This document shows positions 1 through 13,200 of a stretch of DNA of 64,000 nt, one piece after another. The first letter of the stretch is position 1, and the number at the start of each line of letters is the position of its first letter. The notes under the pieces are model-generated. The model was not told the origin of the DNA. It saw only the letters and a program-made list of their open reading frames with translations, and made no database searches. A program made the position numbers and the translations under genes. Location of the stretch: positions 4,898,001 to 4,962,000 of the forward strand of contig OU612065.1 in the NCBI GenBank assembly GCA_914767715.1, read 5' to 3'. This stretch comes from Membranipora membranacea (Eukaryota > Bryozoa > Gymnolaemata > Cheilostomatida > Membraniporidae).

Positions 1-1284
1 GGATTGAGAAACTCTTATCTTAGCTCATACGTACACCACCTTGGGTCTGCTTTTCCATTTTGATAATGAGGGGATGCTGCGTTAAGGCTTTTCCTACATT
101 GGTGGTTTTTTTGCTGTCTGACCTCTCGTCCATTACTTTGGTCGTTGTTGCTTGTTGTGTGAGACGAAAGGTTCAAAACACATGACATTTGCTTTCCATC
201 CATGGGATAATGAGTTACCCGCCCGCTTCTCAATGACAAATTGAACAGTGACAAAGGGTTGTTGACTGGCAGCTAGCATGTGCCATTGCTTAGCAGAATA
301 ATCTCAGTACAATTTGACACATGGCAATAATCAAATCAATGTTTTGTGTAACCAGAGATATCATTTGCGCCGGCGTCTCTTAATTACATCTGTTGGCAGT
401 ATGTAGAGTTGTCTTTTCACACACACCAAACTCCGCTTGTAAGGGACTTTTGTGGATGAAGCTTCGGTTCATCTGTTGTTGGGCAATTGGAGAAAAATTT
501 TCAACTGTCTAACTATTATTTCTGGTCATCTGGTATGTCCCTTCATCCTTGTTGTTATCTCTTGCCACAAGAGTGTGCAATGAATGAGACCAATAAGCGA
601 TTGTGCTGGGCAGCAGTTCCAGTAGTTGTGCTGGAACAATGTAATTTGTAGTGGGTGATGTAATACTCTGGTCCATGTTCCTTATAGTCATTTAGTACAT
701 ATTATGGCCGTAGTGCAGAGACACTGCGCTTGGTTGTTCGATGTGAGCATGGGTAATTTATGACATCACTGCGGTCAGTGTCCTATATAGGTGTCGGGGA
801 TTTGCACTTATTCACCCAGGCTCAACATATACATTTATTCTCGTAAATATTGTCATGTTTTGGTAAACCTTTAGTTGTGATAAAAATCCCTCTAATAACT
901 AATTATTAGCATATTTTTCTATCTGGTGGTCACATTGCACTAGTTTGTATGGTTTTCCCACTTATCATTCTAAGGATTGAAAGGTTGACAGGACCACAAC
1001 TATCTCCCAATCTCTTTGTCAAAGGTAGTTAGTCGAGATTATGGGGCTTCCATATATTGTCATGGATAGGCTTCTCCTTGTGACAAATGCTCCGATGTAG
1101 AAATCATTGGCTTATCAAAACCCTTCTATTGAAAATCAGGGTCTGTGATTGGACAATCAATACAGTTATTGTGGTATTGTCGAGGGTTATAAATAATAAA
1201 GATTTGTGAGTTTTAGTGTAGATAGACGGCTTGATTGTAGCAAGCGTGGATTTTTTCCTCTCAATCAGCCAGCACATCGCAGCA
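1..1284. other. Upstream non-coding DNA
   Basis: No gene is supported here. The short open frames on the minus strand have no recognisable family, no plausible splice partners and no compositional signal. The last 140 bases probably hold the promoter and 5' leader of the tolloid gene that starts at 1285. Confidence 0.5.
1148..1195 (+). promoter_or_regulatory. Candidate TATA promoter of the tolloid gene
   Basis: TATAAATA lies at 1188-1195 and an inverted CCAAT box (ATTGG) at 1148-1152, about 35 bases before it. The TATA-like site is about 97 bases before the tolloid ATG, which would give a leader of roughly 65 bases. This is a motif match only; in AT-rich DNA such matches arise by chance, and an upstream non-coding exon cannot be excluded. 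Confidence 0.35.
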
Positions 1285-4200
1285 ATGGGGTGGATACATA
1301 CATCTATATATATTGTGCTCTTCACTCTTACCACATACATATCATCTGAGTTAGACCCTTGCAAAGCAAGTAAGTAATTATTATTACAAACATTATATAT
1401 AAATATAAACTTGTTCACACTAAGTTCAGGATTTTACAAAAAAATTGGTGCATGCTGATTCTGCGTTCATGTTCACCTTACAGTTTTTTCAGTGGGAAGT
1501 GCGTTCCATCTCAGTCCATGTGTACGTTGAGTTTGCACTTCCATGTAACCAAACTCACCAGGTGAACGCACCTCAAAGCGCTTACAATTTGCCTAGTGAT
1601 GGTTCGCTATAGTAGGACTTGATGCAGTGATCTTTTTGTTTTTGGACTACCTGTCAGGTCACCTCAAAAAAATACTTAATAGATGTGGCTCTTATCAGCA
1701 GTGCATGAAATACCATCACTATGTAACATCGCCCATCTTATCAGTGTAAATTGTATGTACTAAACAGCGTGACACCTGATTGTGCCGTGGCAAACAATAA
1801 ATATCCTTGATTTATGTTTGACATAGCTACGTTGACAGCAGCTGACTTGGCTTACGCCTTACTTTGTAGCAACCACATCCCCTGCGTAAGCTTTTTACAA
1901 TCTACGAATAGCGTTAATTAAACCCGATTATCACACCATACCATAGTACTATCACTTGGAGATGTCGTCACAGCATAGACTAATACTTCCAGTTCTGCTG
2001 CAAACCAAGAAATGAATTAATCGGATAATGCCGGATAATGCCAATAAACTGTCAGTGAATTGTCTATTAACCCATAAAACAGGCATTCAAATGATATATC
2101 AAATCCTATCCGCAAGAATTGCTATAACTGCACACCTATAAGCCCATGGTAATCCATCTTAAATTAATAATTCTATAGCCTCAAATTTTGGTATTATAAT
2201 CCAGCTGAGGATTTCCAAAGTTACCATTGAAAATTTTTTGGACTCTCCTCATTGGAGGAGTGGCCAAGATCTGAAGGTGAAAAAATATTCAGTGTATGAT
2301 GATAAATCATGATACAGCTGATGTAAATAAGACCAACTGATTTTACTTGAGATTGATCCTACACTTGTCAGCTTCTAGTGTTGATATTTGACATAATCTC
2401 AAGCATAAACAGCTTAGATCATTATTGACAAGTGCTTATAATTCAGTTAGCTGACAGTACTCAGGTATCCCTTTGATTGTTTCACACTATGAAATGTCAT
2501 AGATAATTCTCAGCTTTATTGAGTGGTCATGATGCTGATGTCAAGTGTTGAGAATGAGGGCTAATAGTACAAGCTGTGGGCAGAAGTTTATATTCTTGGA
2601 AGAGGCTTTGCATTCTAGATCAGTTCTATGTTCGACATCTTTGGCATGCTGAAATGACCGGTTTTGACACCATAATTAAATATTCATTGTTGTCTTCATT
2701 ATTTATGATTTTCAACTATTGTCATCCATTCCGCTTTCTGAATAAAACATAATGGCAGTTTAATTAAAACTAGCCTGTCATATCTCTAAATACCATGGCT
2801 GTATTTATGTATTTATGTCAATGAAAGGCTAAAGATACACTTGTTTGTCATATAAATCAACATATTTTGGGTAGATTTGTGGCTTTTTGACTTTGTGTAA
2901 GCATCTGCACATTTTCTTCTCACAAATTGTTAAATCCTGTACAGACTATCGGCCAGAATTGAATTATCATGAACTGAGTGTGCCAGTAAAAATACCCTGG
3001 TAATTGTTCTACATAACGGTGTCACCCCGGATTTTCTTGTGGAGAAGATTTATCAGAATGTCTTATATTGCGATTAGGATTATTTACAAAAACAGAAGCT
3101 CAAACATGGAACATAGTCACTGTCATCCCAAAGCGTTCTAATATCTTCCAAAGAAAATGGTTGTGTTGTGAGGACTGAGGTCTTTTAAGAGAGGAACCGG
3201 AAGATGGTCTGCATTAACAAAGTTTCATTCATGTTTTTATCACCCAACCATATCCTTATTTCATCCATTCTTGATGATCAAAGTTTTGAGATCCCAATAT
3301 TTTATAGCGCTTAAATAAAAAGAAATTTGAGACAAAAGGCATTCTCAATTTGATTTTTATTTGTTTGGACACAATAAATCAAACCAGGACAAACATTTAT
3401 CATTGTATAGCCTGATATTTGAATATTGAAAAGCATTGCCTCTCTTTGAAGATCAGCGATCATTTTGTCTAATGGGATGATTGTGGATTGTGGCTTGAAC
3501 TTTGTTTAGAAAAAACAAAAGATAGGATTGTGAAGTGAAAGTGTCCTCGCACCTGACCACTTATATGTATTTAGAGTTTGTTTAATGCAGTTTTTATTGT
3601 CTGACATCATGTATTACAAGCCAATTTTATTCACAGTCTGAAATAGCAGAATCATGTGCTACAGCCCTCTCAATGTTACAATAATACAACAATTTGCAGC
3701 AGAACAAAACCTTGCATTGACTGATTAGCCAATCTTACGAGCTACTGAGAATTAATAAGACTCAGCTTGTTTGTTTTCGACTTTATTAAAAAAGGGAATT
3801 AATACCTGAGTATAAAACATGGTCTGAGCCCGAGGGCTATATCATACTGCAGTCTAATGTCCTCTTGTAACATGTGCAGTAATGCGAGCAAGATATGCAA
3901 TCTGGCCTGTTGTGAATGTAATTCCTTCTAAATTCTCGCTTATTGTGTTTTTACATGCTTTGCATAGAAAAAATGCCGACAATCCACTCATTTGTAAAAC
4001 GCAAGCTCAAGAGACCAGGTGTTTGTGTGGTCAAATCATGTGAACTTTTTATGCGCATATTCGAGTATCCATCCTGTTTGAAGCAAGTTTTGACTCCTTG
4101 ACCGATAAATTTTCATTTTGTTGGGTTGACGTAATTGATTTTTGGTGTGCAGTAGATTGGCCTTTTATAATAGTTAAGATACCTCCGATTATCAATTTAA

Positions 4201-7200
4201 GATTCTTATCTTCTTGGTCAAAATGTAAATCACGTTGATGTCTGATGCCGCTCTATATACAACCACAGAGTAAGGATATATCCTTACTCTGTGATACAAC
4301 TAAGGTTCATGTCTGTGTTACGCCCCCATTTTCACCTCTTGCCCAGTTCAATGGCCACTCTGTTCTTTTGTAGAGGCCTCTCTCGGTGATATAGCATTAA
4401 CAGAAAGTGACTATAATCTCAGATTGTTACAAGCAGTGACGTTTGTTGAAAATGTACAGCTTGCATCGGATGCAGTCGAGAGAAATAAGACTCTATCAAA
4501 AGTTCAAAAATTGAACGACATAGAAAAGCTTAGAAAGTTAAAACATAGATTTACCAAAGGAAATGACGATATACAGAGAGAGCTGCACAGACGGCGGCAG
4601 GAGAGACGAAAAGAAAGGTTTGTTAACTTATATACATCATTACACTCAGAACGAGGGTTGTGATGAGCAGGCGGACACACCTCAATTTGGACAGGGACAG
4701 GATCTGATGTTACCCAAACTCGGTTGACCCCAAGCCCGTATGTCATTATGTAACAGGAATTCACCTGTTTGGGGATAACATGGGCTATCTTGAAATCTGA
4801 GTCAGGGGGTACTTGATTAATCACTTATCATTCTGACACCCTTATCTGGCTACTGTATTGATATAAGTCATTGTGTCACAAATCCTCAAGACTCTATCCG
4901 TAAACACTTGGTTTCGAGTAGTCACCATCAAATTGATAGCATAATATATCATTCGCTGCTTTAGATGGGCTTCAGTAGGGAAATTTTCATTACATGTTAA
5001 TGGTTGAACTGTCAATTACACTGGCAGTTGAGTTACGTAGGCCGATTCAATACCAGAAGCTGAGGTCAATAAAGGTGTTCCCCACCATATTATGAAAAGA
5101 TTTGGGAGCAGTTTCAGTCATCAAAAGAAAACTAAGGTGTGACTGTGAAAAAGAATGGGATTAGTGTCGTTTATTTGCTGAAAATTCTGTGCTGCATTTC
5201 CATGATTAAACTATCATGATTCCTTTTCAAAATACAACTCTGAATTTTGTTATACAACTCGGGGACAGCGTTGTGAAGATCACTATCTCTAGATGAATAT
5301 GTACTGATAGTTATACATGCGGCCTGTTCACAATACATATAGCTTCTTTCCCAAGGCTTCTGACACGTCGTCAGCTTAGAAACAGGTAAGCGACCCCTGG
5401 GATTTGGGCAAGTCAGTGGGTGCATCCACGCATCAAAACTGATAATGATACCCTCGCCCCGTCACAGTTATGTCGATAATGCTCTGTCTGATAATATTAT
5501 TGTTACAACATTCCAATGAATGGAACTGTAATGTGATCCTGTCCTTTCTCTTTATTCACAAAAGGAAAAGAGAAGAAAGAGGGCAACCAGTGAGCAAAAG
5601 TCGAGTTGAAAGAGCAGCTACAGGAAAAAAAGACAGATTGTGGGACCATGCTGTTATTCCATATGAAATAAATTCTACATTTAGTGGTATGCTACCTTTG
5701 TCTAAGGATTCATATGGCTTTGACATGGATGATGAAGATGCTAGTCCTTATAGATTAATTTCCTCAGCTAAGTACAGTGTTTTGGGTGGTCTTAAGTCTA
5801 ATCATTGTCAAGATGGCATGCCATGAATAGACAATGCTGCTGACGAAGCTTATCAGAATGTCATTGTCATTAATCTGACTTCTTCAAGCTACCAGAAAAG
5901 GAAAGCTAATTTTAGATTGTATCAAATCCATACAAATTTAATGTAAATAGATGATGACATTGATTCACATCGCCATCGAAGCTTCTGCTGTTCTGTTGAA
6001 CTACGATGTCAAATTATGAGTGACATCTTTATCAGCTGCAGTATTTTGTTTGTTATCCCCTCGATCTATCAATGATTTTGTAGGCCAACATAAAGCATTA
6101 TTCAGAAGAGCTATGCAACATTGGGAGAATTATACGTGTGTCACATTCGTGGAGCGCGATCCAGCCTTTCACACAGATTATATTGTATTTACTGAACGTC
6201 AATGTGGGTAAGTGACAAGGGCAACAACTTGATTCACAGTCAAACCCACTGATAGCCTGCGGATGTTTGATTACTTGATTTGATATGGAAATTGTCATTG
6301 GTCGAAGGTTATTCTGATGTGGCCAGACACAGACGTGGACGTGTGTCGATTAAAGATTGAAGTCACAGTTTTTGCTGTGCCCCTAAACTAGGATTCAATG
6401 AGCTGTTGTGTCCTAATTACATCCTATTGTTCTTACTCAAACAAAAATCAATGAACAAGCTATTTTGTTGACAAAAACCATGAAAAGGTGTTCGATAAAA
6501 TTATACCTATTGGTATGTGTCGGATGCTCTTTGTTATGATTATTTGAGGATAGGCAATATTTTTAATTTGGGTACTGGTGTATGTCGACTTTCTATAATC
6601 GGACCCCTAGGAGTGAAGTGTAACAAAGTTTTATAATACCCCAGTCTGGGAGACCAAAGCATTGCTTAGATGACTGTGTGGTGACTGCCTAATTAACTGA
6701 TTACTGTACACTTCCAATCATTATAGATTCCAATTTATGGAAATATTCCAATTATTGCTTATGTGCTTACTCTGTCTGTCGTAAAGCTTTAGTTGGGGCA
6801 CAGAGTGAGGACATCCTTTGATAACTTTGTTGTACTTTACTGAGTTCATCAAATGTATTCACTGTACACTTCCTGTGATAAAATGTGTCTCGTTTCAGCA
6901 ATTATCCAGCTGTGTCCTGTACGCCTTTTGATGTTTTTCCAGGTGCTGTTCTTATGTGGGAAAGAGTGGTGAGGGAAGGCAGGATGTTTCTATAGGGAAA
7001 AATTGTGATAAGTTTGGTATTGTGGTACACGAGCTTGGTCACGTGGTAGGATTCTGGCATGAGCACACCAGACCTGATAGAGATGATTATATCGATATCG
7101 TCATGGAGAATGTCCTCAGTGGTAAGTGATAGTAATGAGTAACCATGTCTACACTCAGCATACATCAGTGTGGGATTTGTAAGGACAGGTTGCTACAGTG

Positions 7201-10200
7201 ATTCCAAGCTATTATATTTAAAATTTCTGCTAGTCATTTGGCATTCATTATCGAAAACTATTTAGGATTAAGAAAAACGGTGAAAACCTTCATCTGCTGC
7301 CCTGTGCTGACCATAAGACTGAGCGGTCACTAATTGGTCAGTCGACAGCTGAAAGTCTCCAGCTTATACCGCGGAGTCAGTGAATCGATTACTTAACACC
7401 TGACTTGCTAGCTGTTTTGTAAACGTAAACAGCACTAAGGTTAATAGTGTTAGCAAAGAGATCAAGAAAATAGGTGAACGCATTTTTTCCAGGGCCACTG
7501 ATTTTTCATGGGGTTGGGTCAATAGGTAGCTGTGATCAAATCAGTACTGGACTTAGCATTAACTTGACAACTGGTCATAACAATGCATTTGAACTAGATG
7601 CACTCAAGCTATAAACTTGGCCTGGGGATCAAATTATTGCAATATAAATATGCAACAAACAAAACAATAAGCTTCAATAATAAATAGAATACATTATTAA
7701 ACCAACATTACAAAGTTTGTTGCGTTAAATTTCAGACAGGAGCACACCCAAAATCATGTCTCAGGCAGCACAACCCAATTACCTGCAACTAAACAAGTCT
7801 ATTAGCCACACAGCTTGTGATTAAACATGTATACTGAGGTGATTAATTATGTAATTAGGAACTTGGCCAACACAGGTTTTGTACTTTGTGAACCTAGCAT
7901 CAGATGAACGGTACCCTGATCTTGAGCAAATATGTTCGTGTAGATTCAAAAGGGGGATTTTATGGGCTGTCGACTCCCAATTGCGGCCCCAATAGAAGGC
8001 TCCACCTGCGCCATTTCATGTTCAAACCAATTTACGCACGAGGAATACCCATTGAGCAATAGCCCAGTCACGTCTATATCAAGGGTTCTGAGCGCACTTG
8101 TCTCAGTAATTGATAGGCGATGACGTTTGTTTTGTTTTTACTTTGTTATTCATTTTGCATATTTGATACATTAATATGGTTTTCTACTTGTGAACGATCA
8201 CACTCTGTAATGGTTAGTGATGTAAAAAGTAACTCGATCCGCACATAATAAACATAGAAAATCAAGACAATTTAGACAATGGAGCTTCCGATGACTCGTG
8301 TCTACGTTTTGTTTTCTTCCATACAATTTGTTATGCGTAACACAGTGATGCGGATTTTTAAGCTTTTGAAGCTAGAATAACAAATAAAACATTTCTTTAA
8401 CGGTGGAAGTATTATGTTTGTACTGATTCACCGCAGTTTTTCACCTTGATGTTTACTCATTTTGACAGGTCAGCTGTACAATTTCAATGTAATGCCAAAG
8501 GGTGAAGTGGACTCACTGGGAGAAAAATATGACTACGAATCTATAATGCACTATTCTCGTAACACATTCTCTATAGGTAAAAGAGGTATAAGTAATGTAG
8601 TCTAATTCCCTTATGACTGGTCATTACACTGGCCAAGCTCAATGAAGCCTCATCAGCTCTGGTTTTTACACCTTGGTGACTTGTGTTAATTAACTTACAC
8701 AACTGCTGGCGTGTAGTAATGGATACAGCTCTGAGGGGGTATTCTGCTTGTCAAGGATAATATCTAAGAGTAAGGATATCCTTACTCTGTGATAATATCT
8801 AAAAGATAATGTATTTTGTAATCCACAGGGAATCCTAGTCTGTGACTGTGCCTCATATGGTTTTATCCACTCAAACTTTTAATCTGCTATTTATTCATGA
8901 TTTGAAGCCATCCATATATTTGTCTTGTCGTTGTTAATTCGGTGACCAGCCTTGATAAGTGAGCAAACTTATGGATATGCTATTGCATGTGTGCTCGGGA
9001 TTCCCTTAAAACTAGTTTATGAGCAAGGAAGACCCGCAAGTTCACCTATACTATGGTTTTCTATAGGTCCATATGATGATACAATTATACCGAAAAAAAA
9101 GCTCCCAAATGGTAACCCTGTTGAGATAGGGCAGAGATTGCGGTTAAGCCCTGGAGATATCCGACAAGCTAACAAACTCTATAAGTGTACAGGTAAATGT
9201 TATACTGCTCTTCTTTACTGACGTCTGATCCATGTAAGCAGTTGTTCATGTAAGATGCTCTAACAAGAGGAAGTGGGGGTGTACTGAAACCTGATAGATG
9301 CCGCCTTCAGTGCGTTTAATTAAAATCAAAGCAGAACCAGCTCTGATTTAAGATGTTGAAAATTAAAGCTCTTTTGTTTGGCCCACTATCAAACAATAAT
9401 ACAATAGTAAAAAACTCATCATTAATTTCCTGAAATTGAAAATTGTCAATTTCATTATAATGATTCATCAAGGGGGACATTATGTTTCGCAAGCCCTTAT
9501 CACACTGTCAGCAGAGCCATTTAGTGTCTTTGGACCTATTTTAACTTCTAATCACACCTGGGGGGAGAGGAAACTATTGTTCCCACTAATAAGCAAACAA
9601 GGCTTTTTGCTGCCTTTTTAAAGGTGAAGATGAAAGTTTCTGATTCTAATGATAGAATTGAAGTGAATTATATCTGACAGCTTTACGATAATTGCATCTG
9701 GAGTTAAGTTTTGGCATTTTAACGATCCCTTTGCTCTTTTACCTGAAACAAGTTGAGTGTATATTCACAAAGTATCCAGTGAAATTCACACTTCTTGCGT
9801 TGATGCCTGTAGATAGCACTTAGAGGTAGCAATATTCACAGTACAGGCATATTCGCAGTATATTTAAGTTTATCAGCGATGTCATGGCTATTGCCCCATA
9901 GGCCATTGCAAAAAAGGTTTACTAACTGCTCACGTTGGCTTCACATCAGGCAATTTATAGTTCTGTCCAAATTAGAAATATTGAGATTTAACTGGCTCCA
10001 GATGTGTGTTTGAGCCTCTTCTTTACTGACTTGCTTTATGCTTTAGCGTGTGGAAGAACATTACAGGAGCCAAACGGACAGTTCTCATCTCCAGCGGCCA
10101 GTAGCTCAGCTCAACATTGCCGATGGAGGATCTCCGCCACACATGGGGAGAAAATTCACTTGAATATCACATCACTTAACCTACCTCTTAGTGATAACTG

Positions 10201-13200
10201 TGAAGATGACTACCTAGAAGTGCGTGATGGACACTTTGTACTCAGCAGCCTTATTGGTAAGATTATGTCATAAAATAAGAATCCACATCATTTACTATTT
10301 TATGTTTTAACGGAGGGCATGACTCCTTTATTTATCTGGGCCCTTTTAGCAGTACAGAACAATCCATGATCATTGCAATTTAGTGGCATATGCCGACACT
10401 CCTAGTACTAGTAAGTTTCCACTTCAATTAATAAAGTGTGAAATTCGAGGCATTTGGTCAAGGCTGCCACGTACGAGACCCTGGCCGATCCGGGCGCAGC
10501 TTACCAAACACTTGCGTCATGTGCCCAGCACTTGAGCTAATCTAGCTAATGGAGACAAGAGCTTTTTTTCTCAATTAAAAATCAATCGTCAGAGCTGCAT
10601 TGTCTTACCGTCAAAAAGCTTGCACTTACAACGCCGGACCGGAACTGAATATTGTATTTTCTGGGCTGCATGCCGGCACATAGCTGTATTGAACTCAATT
10701 CTGCATCGTTCTGTTTTTCTGCATGACGTATTGATTGCTATTTTCATCTTGTTATGGTTTTATACAGGTCGCTATTGTGGTAACACTGTCCCTGAGACGA
10801 TTGTCTCATCAGAGAGCCGTATGTGGTTGGAGTACAGATCTAGTTCTGATGTATTGTCCGCATTCGCAGCACAATATGAAGGTATTTTGCAAGATTAATA
10901 CACAACTCCCAGGGGAGACTACGCTGACTGAAGCTTTTTACATCACTGTTGAATTGAGCCTCCGGAGTGTTCTGAGTATTTGATGTTTGTATACAGGTGG
11001 CCCGATCACCATAAGCTTCTATTTGCTGTTTGATGCCATCAACTACAATTTGTTTGAATTGCAGCTGTTTGTGGTGGGCTAATTCAGAAGGAGTCAGGGT
11101 TTTTCTCAAGTCCCAATTATCCGGATGATTATCGTCCCAATAAGGATTGTGTCTGGAAGATTGAGGTTCCTGATGGATTTACCGTTGCTGTTGAGTTTCA
11201 GTCGTTTGAGGTAAGGAAATTATTTGACCCTCCTCGCAGTTTCATGGCCATAATCATATAAATGGATGTTTAAAGCCAATCAGTCATTTTAGATAGACCT
11301 CTTTCTTCTCTAACAAATGTCTTTCCAGGTGTTGGGTGCCACTACTTCTGCTGTTATAGTCTTTTAGCTCCGGATAATCCTGTTTTCCATGTTTGACAGC
11401 AAAGTTGACATACATACCTGGCATACTCACAATGGATTATTGGCTAATCCTTCCTTGAAAACATAGTTTTTATTATGATACCCACGTTTGAAATCAATCA
11501 TATGGTTTTAATGCCATGTCAGTTGACTTTAGATCATATATCATTTTGTGTAACCTGGATTATTGACGTGTTTGTAAGGTTAGTACTACATTGTGCGTTA
11601 TTTGTGACCATGTCAAGCAGTCGGTATGACATACAAAAAATGAATCATTTCACTAACCCCAATAAAAACAATCCCTTGCATATACTAGTTGTAACTTTAC
11701 AAGCTTAAAAATTGTCAAATTGTCTTTTTGCAGATTGAGAATCATGATAGCTGCGTGTATGATTTCCTCGAGTTTAGGGATGGCCATGATGAGGATTCTA
11801 AAGTCATTGGCAAACACTGTGGTTATAAGATACCTCAGGGAATCAAGTCAACAGGCAATAAACTGTGGGTGCGCTTCAAATCTGACGGCTCAGTTCAAAA
11901 ACCAGGATTTGCTGCCAAGTTTCTTAAAGGTAAAGTTTTCTTCGTTTCTATGGACACACCCTGATCTGTACATTTAGATCAGCTGTTTATAATGCCTCTG
12001 TCTAGTACAAATTCAAGTTCCCATGATGTCTCTTGACAATGTCAATTGCACTAAAAAGTTTTCAACGATTATGGTCACAGTGAAAAAGTGTGATGATAAG
12101 TAGCTTGTCACCGAGGCAGCTGTCAACAGATTAGTGATACAATAGTCTGTTATTTAGCGATGTCACATACTAGCACTTGTCAGCACAAGACAGCACTACC
12201 ACTCCCTGCCTGCCTGCCTGTCTGTTTTCAATGAAAGTGTTTTGTTTGTTCGGCAGTACTAAAATGTCAATCGAACTGAAATTCATAGTTGACAGACTCT
12301 GCATGTCTTTTCCAGGAGGAATAATGTTAATTGACCACAAAATGAGTTGTTTGTTTTGGTTGGAAGGAGGGAATTGCTTTGGAAATGTGATGTCCATGAC
12401 ATAGTTTCAGGCTCCTGTCCTGTGTCCATGTACAAACACCAAACCTGTTGTCTGTTAGCCACATCGCTATGATTCATGAGCTTGTGGTTGAATATCTGTT
12501 CTACTGAGTTACTCAGAAACTTCCATAAAACAGACCATTTGACTCTTTGTTGCCAACAATCTGTCAGATATTTGTCTTCAAATTGAAAGCTTTATCTTGT
12601 TTTCGTCAAAATCATCATAAAAATGCTAAAATATCATTAAAAAAATTGCATAACATGTCAGTTTGAAATTTCATGAATTTGAACACTCCATATATCAACA
12701 CATATTTAATTCAGGATGTGTGGGTAGTCATGTTGTCTGCTGCCTTGTACCTAGACTCCAGGGGGCCTATCTGATGATATGCTCAACCTTAATTTTTACA
12801 TAGCCTGATCACCCAAGCTAAATGAGAGTTGTTAGTGCTACCTGCTATCATTGCACTACGTGTCAACAGTGTTCATTTGACTGTCTTGGGTATTCAAGCT
12901 AAGCTATAAATCCATCCAGCCTTCTCCTAATTTACCTTACCTTAATTTTTTACATTTCAGAATATGATGAGTGCGCAACTCCAAATCATGGATGCCAGCA
13001 TACTTGTGTGAACACACTTGGTTCCTACAAATGTGAATGCAGGATCGGGTATGAGCTGCACTCTGACGGCAAAAAGTGTGAAGGTTTGTCTTACCTTTAA
13101 ATCAATAATGGATACAACGAAATTTACGTTACTTGTAATGAAAAGCATTGAACCGATCGAACAAACTCATTTTGGGGTGAAAATGTTGCAAATAATTCTA

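Noticed and set aside
1-1284. Possible exons of a further upstream gene
   Set aside because: The minus-strand frames at 15-254 and 509-691 have no recognisable domain, no consistent splice sites and no partner exons.
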